From Ligula intestinalis (lineage: Eukaryota; Platyhelminthes; Cestoda; Diphyllobothriidea; Diphyllobothriidae): a stretch of 64,000 nt of DNA. The translations under genes and the position numbers were made by a program. Below, in pieces: positions 32,647 to 42,042 of the stretch. The stretch is from NCBI GenBank assembly GCA_036362985.1, contig JAYGXS010000008.1, positions 13,941,366-14,005,365 on the forward strand. The letters run 5' to 3'. Numbering within the stretch: the first letter of the stretch is position 1; the number at the start of each line of letters is the position of its first letter. The notes under the pieces are model-generated. The model was not told the DNA's origin and did not search any database. It saw only the letters and a program-made list of their open reading frames with translations.

Positions 32647-33100
32647 TAATGGTAGGATAGTCAGAGCCATGTGCAGATAGGGTTCAAATATGCACAGATT
32701 TCATGGTATTTATAGTTTGTAGTGGTCGTCCGCGTGCGTACGATAATTATTCGTTCCTGAAACCACTGCTTGGGGTCTTATTTGATGCGGTGATGGCTTG
32801 ATACTTCGCGTTTGACTCATTAATTGTCACCGGCTTGTTGAATGCACGACAATTATTTTCGATGTCGTCAGAGTTGTTTGTGGGCCCGGCCCTTCCCACG
32901 TGACAAGGAAATCGCAGCAATAAATGAGTCAAACGCGAAGTATCAAGCCATCACCGCATTAAATAAGACCCCAAGCAGTGGTTACAGGAACGGGTAATTA
33001 AAGTAGGCACGCAGATGACCGCTACGAACTATACATACATACCATGCAATCTGTGCATGTTTACCCCTATCTGCGCACGAATCCGACTATTCTACAATTA

Positions 33101-33140
33101 CCTATGATTGAGGATTCCCGAGGGAATCCGAAACGTCAGG
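33101..33140 (+). ncRNA. PLE-associated hammerhead-like motif 5
   Basis: Right arm of the palindrome. TGATTGA, a perfect stem (GGATTCCC/GGGAATCC) and GAAACGTC (33130-33137). Confidence 0.5.
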
Positions 33141-33489
33141 AAAATAAAACTCTTGCTTTAGTGATCGCATCTTCTTTTTCTGCTAGTGTTGGGGTTTGGA
33201 CACGGAAATACTTACCCTTCCTGGAGTTATTATCAGAGCAAACCTCACTGTCCTGTTAATCGAGTCACATAAATGTCATAAATGCTGCCACTGACCGATT
33301 ACCCTGCTCAGACAAAGTCTCAACAGAGTATATGGGGTGGCAGGTCATTGTGCGTGTTGACGTAATGCAGGCCTGACTCAAATAGCTCGCGACTCATGCG
33401 GTTTTTACCTTTTGTGAGAATGTCGGCTTCACTAAACTCGAAAAGACGGTCACGTGAACTGTAAGCTGAGAGCTGTCTAGATGCGATCG

Positions 33490-34600
33490 TTAGAGCATGA
33501 TGCTTTTTGACCTGACGTTTCGGAGTCTCTCTCGAACCCATCGTTAAAGGCAGTTGCCAAAAAGTTTATTCTGGAACACAACTGGCGCAGTACCAGGTGG
33601 CCAATCAACCACATGCCTACTGTAGTTTTAAGTCTTCGCGTCCATCGCTGGGTTGTTGAAGTTGAACTGATGATTGATTTTTTAATCCATACCCGAGGCA
33701 TTAATTGCCGAGATACCATCGCCGTTGTCGGTTCGTGGCGCGAGGTTATTACACTTTTCAATCGACTGCTGTTCAACGAACCAAGACTCAAGCAGTTCAA
33801 CGTCCATGCCATTGTCAGCTAGTGCAAGAATTTCGGCCTCGTCATACTTGATAAAGTCTGATTAGGTCCCGTCGCATGAGCCCCTATCTGAGAGTTAGCG
33901 TCCTTCCTCCTCCCTGCTACAGCAAACTTTAACAGGTTCAGTAAACAACTCCGGGTGTTTCCTGGCGTGGTAGCGGGTCTTTCATACTCGTTGTTGGCCC
34001 CTGATAGTTGCTTTTGGTCGGTGTACTCCCCAAGTTCGAGCAAGGTGGAACGTTGGCCAGCGGCTTCCGATACGTTCTTTAAGTACAGTAGCGCTCGCCA
34101 TAATGTGGAGCTGGTACTTTTGCGATCTCCCGCCTTGGTTGCGAATGCAACTATGGACGAAGTTGCGTGGCAAGCCGTTTGCCATGAGCAACCGTCGAAG
34201 CACCGAAATGCGGCAATTTCTTCGGTCACGTCCCGTTGACCTAGCGCTCGTAGGCATGTGTGTGTGTGCAGACAATCTGATGGTTGCACCCCATTTGTCG
34301 CTATCCTGAATACTTTGTGGCAGACGACGTCAGCTGTTTCTTTCTTCATCCTCCTCCGTCGTAAATCGCATGTTCGGCTAGATGCCGTTTAGGTGTTCTT
34401 TGAAAGCCAACATCGGATCCCGTTCGATGATGCCGAAAATGTCGTCCACATATCGGGTCCAGAATATCGGTCTTTGGTGTCGGAACACGAGTGACCGATA
34501 GACATTGCAGGACATGCTTATGGAGAAGCTCCGAGATCGATGAACCCATTGACATGCCTTTAACCTGCTCGTAGGTTATTTAGATATCACAGATAGCTCG
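33490..34600 (-). mobile_element. Penelope-like element, family 2, truncated and frameshifted
   Basis: From right to left, KGMSMGSSISELL (34560-34525) matches the RT segment before the catalytic loop. After a frame change, FWTRYVDDIFGIIERD (about 34465-34420) keeps both catalytic Asp residues, and MRFTTEEDE follows. The linker carries VHRPKATIRGQQ, and the GIY-YIG end carries SQIGAHATGPN and YDEAEILA (about 33870-33830), with ELLESWF near 33800. A hammerhead-like motif lies at the 3' end (33511-33550). Several frame changes make it inactive. It is the same family as the copy at 5310-7388. Confidence 0.8.
33511..33550 (-). ncRNA. PLE-associated hammerhead-like motif 6
   Basis: On the minus strand TAACGA stands in the 5' box position. 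An irregular stem and CGAAACGTCAGG follow. It lies downstream of the family-2 GIY-YIG end on the same strand. Confidence 0.4.
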
Positions 34601-34989
34601 TCAACGCACATCTTGAAGAAACTTAAATGGTACCTCTTTTCTGCTAAATGACGTTATACTATTATGTAAACTTGAATTAAATCCTTCAGAAGAAACCTCT
34701 TTATGCTCTTTGTAAAATAGGGTACATATTTTTAAGTTGAAACTGACCAGGTACTGTGAAACGACCGTGTTTTATTTACAAACTGCAAACAGAAACTCAG
34801 TAGTATATAAATTAGTAATTAGGCGCGAAGTTAGTGTTAGAATAGCAAATGAGCCAGACGCTAGCGTGTCCAATAGTGTCATGAAAACATATCCATGTAA
34901 GTTATTACTTCTTGTAATATTACTGACAAGAACCTGGAGTTGATATATGAGAACGAGATAGAGAGGAAGAAACACTTTTCATGGGAGTA

Positions 34990-35195
34990 TTCCGGCATAG
35001 ACACTTGGCATACCGTGATAGAACTATTTCGGGCTTTTGGCCCTCATCAGCCACAGGCAGCCAACTCTAGTGTAGCAGCTGAAATTGCCGCCGCACCCGA
35101 GTTTTGAACTCGCGCCTCGTCGGTCAGGGGCAGACGTCCTAACCATTGACCCATCGAGCTCGGTGCCTAGCCGGTTGTAGATCGGGAGTCTATAT
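34990..35195 (-). mobile_element. tRNA-derived SINE
   Basis: On the minus strand box A (GGTCAATGGTTAGGACGTC, about 35140-35158) and box B (GAGTTCAAAACTC, about 35100-35112) form the head. CTGATGAGGGCCAAAAGCCCG closes the element. Its body resembles 59280-59475. It ends just before the foldback element. Confidence 0.65.
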
Positions 35196-35205
35196 TATTT
35201 GTTTT

Positions 35206-35501
35206 GGAGGGCGATTTTGCTGAAATTTTTGAAATATATTTTCAAATAAAGCGTTTCTTATTTGCTTTTGCATCGATCCATTCCTCAGGATGTGCCCATC
35301 CTGGGATAATGCTTTTGCGAGTCGGATCAGTTGGCTAGTAACATATCAATTACTAGAAGCTTTGTGGAACAATCGATTGATCTGACTCGCAAAAGCATTA
35401 TCCCAGGATGAGCAAATCCTGAGGAACAGATCGATGCAAAATCAAATAAGAAACGCTTTATTTGAAAATATATTTCAAAAATTTCAGCAAAATCGCCCTC
35501 C
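35206..35501. mobile_element. Foldback (long inverted repeat) element of 296 bp
   Basis: Arms at 35206-35329 and 35378-35501 are reverse complements over about 124 bases with only a few mismatches, separated by 48 bases. The tips read GGAGGGCG and CGCCCTCC. No open frame fits. It has the size and shape of a MITE or foldback transposon. I cannot identify a target-site duplication or the parent transposase. Confidence 0.8.
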
Positions 35502-36089
35502 ATTCATTGTGAATAAAATAAAACACACAAGCTACATAACACCGGCAGATGACTAGCTATGCGTAATGGCCGAACACTGTAATTTCCAACGTCATGAATA
35601 ATCTTCCTTGAATGAATCAAAACATCAAAGCAAAGGTGGACCTCTTTTAGCATTTTGCTAGCGTCGTGCACTCATGTGCTCATTTTTGTTATTTGAATCA
35701 ACAAGTAGGGATGAAACTCGGTGTATCATGGGCGAAATATTCCTACCCAGGTTTATGACAACAGAGAGCAACCAAATATGGTTGACTTTCAAAAGATAAC
35801 AAAAGGCGAACGCTGGGTAACCCAATGCTGATCAAAACTCTGCATTATGTATCTTACACCGTCACCAGATCGATTTTTATCTACTACCTATGGTCTCAGT
35901 GAGGCAAATGTTTTCGAAAGAACGACTTTATATTAGAAGTAATGTGTTCATTTGCAGTTTTCTTCAGCTAAAGGCCCCCAGACTACTCGCTGTTCCCTTC
36001 TACAGTCACGATCCAGGTCAATACATTGCGTAACCTCCAAAATTAAGCCTTTACAATCAAAATCAGGAACACGTCGAAGATAGGCCAAG
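35502..36089. other. No recognisable gene
   Basis: Short frames only, and no shared repeat recognised. Confidence 0.4.
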
Positions 36090-36320
36090 CTCATTCCTTT
36101 CGTCCAAGTAACTGTCCAGTCAGCGAAACCTGGTCGAGGGCACGTTAAGCCATGCAGGTAGATAGTCGAAGTGGTGTCTGCTGTCCTGTTGCTGATATTC
36201 AACGGCATCGCTCATTGGTTGACGGTGAGGGCGTGCAAACACTGGCTGGCCGGAAAGTGGACCACACTACTTAAAGGCCCCACTAGACACAGTAAGAATA
36301 AAAAACACAGGCGTAAAAGA
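36090..36320 (+). promoter_or_regulatory. 5' flank shared with GPCR A
   Basis: Aligns with 2640-2886. TTAAAGG lies at 36271-36277, 50 bases before the ATG, as in copy A. An open frame runs upstream of the ATG from 36171, but the matching frame in copy A has a stop, so this part is not taken as coding. Confidence 0.35.
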
Positions 36321-37379
36321 ATGCTTGACAGCCTGGCGTCAAAAACCTTCTGGAAGTGCATTAACCGCACAAACTGGCCAGATTTTATTGACATTGGCGA
36401 CTTCATCTTCGATGCCACAGGCATCCTGTTCACCACCCTGGCACTGATCCTACTCTCCAAAAAGCACGCCGGCCCCAGGATTAGTCTTATCCTACTACGT
36501 GGCATGCTTGCCTGCCTGCTGCTCTCATGCATTGTGAACTCTTTGAATGACGCCTATCCCAATCTTATACGAACACCGAGTTGGCATTTCAATCGTCTAA
36601 TCTGTCTTTTCTGGTACAGCCGTTTCTTCTACTGGATCTTCAGCGTTATGGGGGATCTCTTTTTGATGCTCTTTGCGGTTGACCGCATAATAACGCTGGC
36701 GCAGATGGACCACTTGCGAATAACGCTGCCTGAATATCGCACCTACACCTATGTGGCATTTGCCGTGGTTTGGGCCCTGCTTCTCTCGCTCCCTCAGCTG
36801 CTGAAAGTGAATCTGCAGGGCGACCAATGTGAGTGTGCCCCTAGCCAAGTTACTATCCCCTTCCTCTCGCTCGTGTATGCCCACGTATTCCTCTGGTTCA
36901 GTCTTTTGGTGTTTCAGAGTAGCCTCTTTATTTTCATTTCTGCCCAGCTAATTCGCTGGAAACTGCATAGACTGCCAGCCAATCACACCTGGCGCACGGA
37001 GGATGACCTTAAAGGACTGACCTTGAAACAGCCAGTAAGAAAGCACCAGCCGAAGCAAAAGATGGGCAAAAATGCTAGCGGCACCCTTCGTAGGGGAAAA
37101 ATCCTCAAATGGTCATCTGCCTCTCTCTGTATTGTGCCTCTGACGCTTAGCTATGTTCTCTGCAACGTCTATGACTCGACTTATCAGTTTGTCAGCGCGG
37201 TTGGGTGGAAAGCCTACACCATCGGCAGCCGAGACGAGAGGTTTGGAGGGTTGTTGATCTTGATCCACTCAACGACAGTACCGCTCATCCTTTTCTTCTT
37301 TATCCCTTCACTGCGAGCTTTCTTGAAACGACTGGTAAAGAAGTGTTTCAGGAAGAAGTCCGAGTCTGGAACATCATAG
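36321..37379 (+). CDS. Rhodopsin-like G-protein-coupled receptor, copy C (intact, single exon)
   Basis: The product has 352 residues and is colinear with GPCR A. Seven hydrophobic helices, Cys95, Asp121-Arg122-Ile123 and loop-2 Cys170/Cys172 are all retained. The region from helix 3 through loop 2 and helix 5 is nearly identical to A, even at silent positions. Residues 70-100 and intracellular loop 3 (about 238-262) are clearly different (for example RKHQPKQKMGKNASG in loop 3). Different loop 3 sequences could mean different G-protein coupling, which is an inference. The start is fixed by the shared start context and by the stop upstream in copy A. The ligand is unknown. The 3' flank carries GTGTGTGTTTATAAATTGTGG, like copies A and D. 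Confidence 0.85.
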   Translation: MLDSLASKTFWKCINRTNWPDFIDIGDFIFDATGILFTTLALILLSKKHAGPRISLILLRGMLACLLLSCIVNSLNDAYPNLIRTPSWHFNRLICLFWYSRFFYWIFSVMGDLFLMLFAVDRIITLAQMDHLRITLPEYRTYTYVAFAVVWALLLSLPQLLKVNLQGDQCECAPSQVTIPFLSLVYAHVFLWFSLLVFQSSLFIFISAQLIRWKLHRLPANHTWRTEDDLKGLTLKQPVRKHQPKQKMGKNASGTLRRGKILKWSSASLCIVPLTLSYVLCNVYDSTYQFVSAVGWKAYTIGSRDERFGGLLILIHSTTVPLILFFFIPSLRAFLKRLVKKCFRKKSESGTS

Positions 37380-37479
37380 CCATGCACGGAGGAACAACAG
37401 CTTACTATTTCATGCTTGTCAGGTTACTTATGTGTGTGTGTTTATAAATTGTGGTTTTAAGTGGTGTTTTTTCCTCAAT

Positions 37480-37735
37480 CGGGTTAATATCATCGGTTGT
37501 CCATTTTTTCAGGTTTAAGAACATCACCCGTAAGATAAGGGAAACTGGAGGGGTTATTTCCCGCTCGGCAGCTCTCATAAGCCAGTCATACCCAAGCCTA
37601 TTTGATGCACTATCTGATACATGAGCCCAAAACCTGTCGGTTAGAAGTCTAACACTTTAGCCGTTGAGCTGCGGGCCCGTTGGCTGACTGATGATGATCA
37701 ATGAGCCAGAAATGGCCATTCGAGTATCTACCTGG
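37480..37735 (-). mobile_element. tRNA-derived SINE
   Basis: On the minus strand the head has box A (CCGCAGCTCAACGGCTAAAG, about 37653-37672). The tail block CAATGAGCCAGAAATGGCC occurs here on the plus strand at 37700-37720, so this may be two overlapping copies. It follows the 3' flank of GPCR C, much as SINEs follow GPCR A. Confidence 0.5.
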
Positions 37736-38240
37736 TGTTTGTCAGTTATGTTCCTTTGCATACGCTGAAAGCTGCTGTGCGGCTGCTGACGAGGCTGGAC
37801 AGTTAGTGTTGTACTGGCTTCGCCAAGCTAGATTTGTGCCACCCAGCCTCTTCGTGTCAGTTTAGCAAGGTGAAAAATGGACAAGGTCGTAAGGAATGGA
37901 AGCCATTTGTTGTGTCCCCTCTACGGGGACTATATGATATGGAAGATTATAGATGCGACCGATCCGACTGTGCCATCATTTGCCTAGGGGTTCGATTGGC
38001 CATCTAACACCTTTGTCCTTGCTGCATTGGGTGACCTCCAGGGGCGCGTATGGGCGTGCGCGACCTTTGCATGTGAGCGGACCGACAGCGTGACCTGAGA
38101 GTTCGTTCGGGCCGCTCGTTAGAAATAATCCTAACAGTAAACACCAAGGCAGTACAGGTCGAGTCGGTTCCGGCAGAGATCAGTGAGTGTTCATCAAAAC
38201 GTGTTTCCAATACAAGCTTACATGCGTGTCCCAGAAAGTA
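37736..38240. other. No recognisable gene
   Basis: Only short frames; the 38004-38261 minus frame has no recognisable domain. Confidence 0.4.
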
Positions 38241-38283
38241 ATTGAGAAGAAAACGACTCAATCGTTTGGAAAATACATTAAGT

Positions 38284-38318
38284 CGCCTGACGTTTCGCCA
38301 TCCGTCGTAGATTCATAA
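38284..38318 (-). ncRNA. PLE-associated hammerhead-like motif 7
   Basis: On the minus strand GCGAAACGTCAGG is intact. The upstream box (ATGAATC) is degenerate. Confidence 0.3.
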
Positions 38319-38381
38319 TTACAGACATTAGCAGGAAACAGTAGCAGAAATGGGTCTGCTACTGTTTCCTGCTAATGTCTT

Positions 38382-38418
38382 TGGTGAAAGATATGCGACG
38401 GATTTCGAAACGTCAGGG
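38382..38418 (+). ncRNA. PLE-associated hammerhead-like motif 8
   Basis: GTGAAAGATATGCGACGG, then a short stem and CGAAACGTCAGG. Mirror copy of motif 7. Confidence 0.3.
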
Positions 38419-38463
38419 GAATAAAAGTATTGTCCAGCGCTCGAGTCGTTTTCTTCTCAATAA

Positions 38464-40747
38464 CTGTTTCGTCGTATTGCGTAGACTAGACTCAGGTCAG
38501 CTCAGTAGCGAATTCGCAAACTTGTTTCTAGGAAAACTTCGCCCAGCCGACGTCTAAGGTGGTACGTGAATGAAAACAATGAAAAAGTGACTTTGGCGCC
38601 GTGTAAATCTGCATTCCTATGGACTAATATTGCCTTAAGTTACACTTTGTGACTGCTAAACTGCCATTCGACTTACCATCACGAGAATAAAACACAAACT
38701 AATCAGTTGAGAGGGAAAAAACATATGCTCTATCTTGAAGTTAGCCTCTAATATCGTCAGCAAAAATGGCTTCATTCACTGAGACTAGATGATAAATTAG
38801 AAAAATACGAAAGAACTGAAATCTTTCCTTAAAATTCATCTGTATTTCCGTTTCTTTACGCACGTGCTAGGATTGGCTGTACAGAGTGGTGATGTACCGA
38901 TGTACGGCAGCAAATATGTCAGAAGCCTCGGCGCATAGCACGAAAAGATTCCACAGCCATTAATTTTAAAGTCGTGCTGAATTATAATATTGGCATGCAA
39001 AGTATAAGAAACATTGGCAGCTGAAGCGAGAATTCTGGGGGATACGTTTTAAAATCAATCCGCCTTTTTTAAGCAAGCCTGGAAACATAACCGTAGGATA
39101 TTAGAGAACGGGGGGGGAAGGGGAGAATGGAGGCATCTAAAAATCGCCAGATTAGAACTTTTGTGTTATGAACGTAGCCGATGGATAAAATATAAGAATT
39201 GATAAAAATTGAACGAAGAGGATTTAATTTAAAAATTTAATGAAAGATTTGACACCAGAGTAACACTAAGTTACCGGAAAAATAAAACCTCATTAGGCAG
39301 GATAGGTATCAGTAGGAACGTGGATAAAACTTGCATTTAGCAGTCTAAATCAGCGTCATCGTGTACCAGTGTGTTGATTTGGCCAATGATACGCTTAAGA
39401 TTCCGCCAAAGTTCAGCCGAAAGGATAGGAACTGAATAGGTTGAAGAAAAATGAGAACAAGAGCAAACACAAGAACAAGAAGAAAAAAGAAAAAGATGAC
39501 TACCAAATGGGTTGTGAAGTACGAAAATCTGCCTTTTTTAAGGATGTTAAGATCCTTGATTGTGTCATGTAGAACTAGTTTGTGAAGAAGTTACTTCTTG
39601 CGTATTACACATTTTAGGTAGGGAGAATTAATCCTGTCAGGAATAATCAAATGGTGCCCAGAACACAGCATATGTTAACAATTTCATTTTTACAGTTGTA
39701 AGGTATCTAGAAAACGATTCGACGTTTGCGTGTTCGAAAAAGCCAGGAATATTCGCAGTGGTGCATTTTGTAAGCAAGGAAATGGTTGTAGAAATCAAAT
39801 AAGACCACCTGTCTATTAAAAGATAGACAAAGCAAAACAAACGCTGACAGATCGATAGAAGTGAAGGCCATCAGGACGCTGTCTAATAAATTAATGCACG
39901 GAGAGGTGCCCCGTCATTCAGAGACAAGCGCTGGGCAGAAAAATCATCCTGAGATGGGAAACCTGAAGGTAGAGAACCGCCTGGAGACAGCTCTCATACA
40001 TCAGGCTTGACTGTGCAACGGGGTTCCCAGATTGCCCATCCCAGTTTATTTTTGGCATTAAAGGAGGAGATGAGAAGGTAACAACTTCAGTGCCAGCCAT
40101 CTATTTTAAACTGCGCCATCGACTGAAAAGCGACTGAAAAAAACGTTTTGAAGCGAGCGCAGTTGGTGGCATGGTCGGCTTATAAACAGCCCCGGAGCGT
40201 ATGACTACAAGTTACCTGCTTGAAACTCAGAAAGCGGCAACGGTTTCTAATGCAGGCTTTTCTTACCTTTCAATCAAAGCGCAGGCCTTTTTAATTGTGT
40301 TTTCACGGCAAAACGAAATTGTCACCACAGGTGGGAATGTGTATTTACACATGTCTGTTTCCCTCAACGAGGACACAAAATGCTGTTTTTGCATTGGTAG
40401 AAACCTAAACTCAAGGAAACTATTTAAACACAGTGAAGAGATTACTTATGCAACGGATGGCTAAGCCTACAAGGTTTACAGGAGTATAAAAACGATAAAG
40501 AAGGCTGTAAGAACTAGCTAAAGAGTTTCTCGTGTAATGCAGTGCTGCGTTTCGCCACCTGAATAGACGCACCCGAGGTTAGAAGTTATGTCAAATGACA
40601 GTCAGTCAGTATATATTCTTTGTATGTCAAGCAACAGTCAGGATAACTCGGTATGAAGTGGTTCTACAGAAAGAAATAGTAAAATTAACAGTGCGCAATA
40701 GATAGAAAATTAATATGCGAAAAAATTTCAAGGTCCAGATAAAATAT
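38464..40747. other. No recognisable gene
   Basis: AT-rich. The frame at 40201-40464 (plus, 87 codons) is not low-complexity but has no recognisable domain. A G run lies at about 39110. Confidence 0.4.
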
Positions 40748-40812
40748 TCCTTACATTATCCCCGGAAGAGGAAGAAGAAGTAGAGACAATTTCTGGGACC
40801 AAAGTGTATTCT

Positions 40813-40853
40813 GGCTGACATTTCAAAAGCTCGCTCGCTTCCATCCTCAGTGC
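40813..40853 (-). ncRNA. PLE-associated hammerhead-like motif 9
   Basis: On the minus strand CTGAGGA (40850-40844), stem GGAAGC/GCTTTT, then GAAATGTC. It has one change from motif 10, C to T after GAAA, which would weaken the palindromic ACGT. Confidence 0.5.
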
Positions 40854-41620
40854 GTGGTGTCTGATCTCCTGTTCGCGTCAGATAAATGTGAACGACCATT
40901 CGCCTTGCTTAATGCCCATGTGTCAACCGATTGCACTGATCGATTGTCGTGGCTGTTTGAATTGCTTGCGCCCTCACGAGCGTCTTCTTGAGCTGTGTCA
41001 AGTCGTTTTTGTGTCTCGTGAGCGTTTCCACCCTCTTTGCTCGCGGCTGCCGGTTGTCGGCCCTGTTTATCTCTCTCCGCCCGACCTATTGCTCCGTTCT
41101 CAGCTGATGTTAGCCTTTTGAGGAGCGCTTGGTAGGCGGTATGAAGGTTCATGGCTCGGTTTAGTGTGCCAGTCGAGGACCAACTTTCTAGCAGCAATCT
41201 GGCCATCTTGTCGTTGGCTCAGCCAATTACCCATGCTTTTTTCAAAGATGAATGTGTGTTTCATTTGCTTTACGTGGTCATAGACCAAAGATAGCATATC
41301 CTCGCAGTTGATTGCGAGCTGATGCTCATGCAACCTTGTGCAAAGCGCTCAACAGAAGGCTAACATCGGCTCAGAACGGAGCAATAGGTCGGGTGGAGAG
41401 AGATAAACAGGGCCGACAGCCGGCAGCCGCGAGCAAAGAGGGTGGAAACGCTCACGAGACACAAAAACGACTTGACACAACTCAAGAAGACGCTCGTGAG
41501 GGCGCAAGCAATTCAAACAGCCACGAAAATCGATCAGTGCAATCAGTTGACACATGGGCATTAAGCAAGGCGAATGGTCGTTCACATTTATCTGACGCGA
41601 ACAGGAGATCAGACACCACG

Positions 41621-41660
41621 CACTGACGATGGAAGCGAGCGAGCTTTTGAAACGTCAGCC
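41621..41660 (+). ncRNA. PLE-associated hammerhead ribozyme variant, motif 10 (best copy)
   Basis: CTGACGA (41623-41629) is a perfect hammerhead 5' box. GGAAGC (41631-41636) pairs with GCTTTT (41643-41648), with two wobbles, as stem II. GAAAC followed directly by GTC (41649-41656) completes the core. With no room for a stem III loop, the ACGT palindrome would have to pair between two RNA copies, as described for small PLE hammerheads that cleave as dimers. Expected cleavage is after the C at 41656. Activity is not shown here. Confidence 0.6.
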
Positions 41661-41724
41661 AGAATACACTTTGGTCCCAGAAATTGTCTCTGCTTCTTCT
41701 TACTCTTCTGGGGATGATGTAAGG

Positions 41725-42022
41725 ATGGTAGAAAATCTCTGAGTCGTGCGCCAATTGGCCATTTCGGACGTTTCCAGGCGGCGCAAATGGTCGACATGTT
41801 GTTTGGGTGACCGCCACTCTTGGCAAGGGACGATATGCTATTGCAACCTGGCGTCGGCGTCGTGCACGGAAGGGACAGGGCTTGTGTTAGAGTTTGCTGG
41901 CAGCACAGTACTGGATTCATTAGGCATATAGCCACTGCTTCTGCCGTTGCCAGCATTCGTTGGCGTAGGCAAAAGTTAAGGCCCTGAAGAAGAGTTGCCG
42001 AAAAGCATGTTTTACCTGACAA
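41725..42022 (-). mobile_element. Penelope-like element, family 1, C-terminal tail
   Basis: The minus-strand translation LRQRMLATAEAVAICLMNPV then LTQALSLP matches the C-terminus of the plus-strand copy at 43480-43600 (LRQRVLATAEAVAISLMNPV) and 2360-2450. The GIY-YIG domain upstream is missing. It stands head to head with the N-terminus at 42043. Confidence 0.75.
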
Positions 42023-42042
42023 ATTGACTTTTTAAGCTAACA

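Larger units (their letters stand above)
32530..33190. mobile_element. Palindrome of two family-2 PLE ends
   Basis: A minus-oriented end (about 32895-32545) and a plus-oriented end (about 32905-33190) face away from each other. They share CTTGGGGTCTTATTTGATGCGG-type sequence as an inverted repeat (32768-32822 against 32923-32982). Each carries its own hammerhead-like motif near the outer side, followed by AATAAAACT(C/T)TTG. No reverse transcriptase is present. Confidence 0.75.
38241..38463. mobile_element. Palindrome of two short PLE ends (third type)
   Basis: The outer arms (ATTGAGAAGAAAACGACT at 38241 against AGTCGTTTTCTTCTCAAT at 38446) and the centre pair almost perfectly. At the centre, ACATTAGCAGGAAACAGTAGCAGA at about 38325-38348 pairs with its complement at about 38357-38381. 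Each arm has CGAAACGTCAGG. It appears to be two copies of one PLE end joined head to head, with no coding part. Confidence 0.7.
40748..41715. mobile_element. Palindrome of two family-1 PLE ends
   Basis: Arms at about 40748-41120 and 41345-41715 are reverse complements over roughly 370 bases with few mismatches, separated by about 225 bases. Both arms contain matching frames (RDKQGRQPAAASKEGG type), which are mirror images rather than two genes. A hammerhead-like motif sits near each outer edge. The right arm runs into the family-1 PLE tail at 41725-42022. Confidence 0.8.

Noticed and set aside
33819..34349. 176-codon minus-strand frame as a host gene
   Set aside because: Pieces match the family-2 PLE linker and GIY-YIG end in changing frames, so it is a frameshifted element.
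36171..36320. 50-residue N-terminal extension of GPCR C
   Set aside because: The homologous frame in GPCR A has a TGA, and both copies share the ATG at the MLDSL start.
40847..41626. Two mirrored frames of 119 and 104 codons
   Set aside because: They are the two arms of one palindrome read in opposite directions, in noncoding PLE-end sequence.
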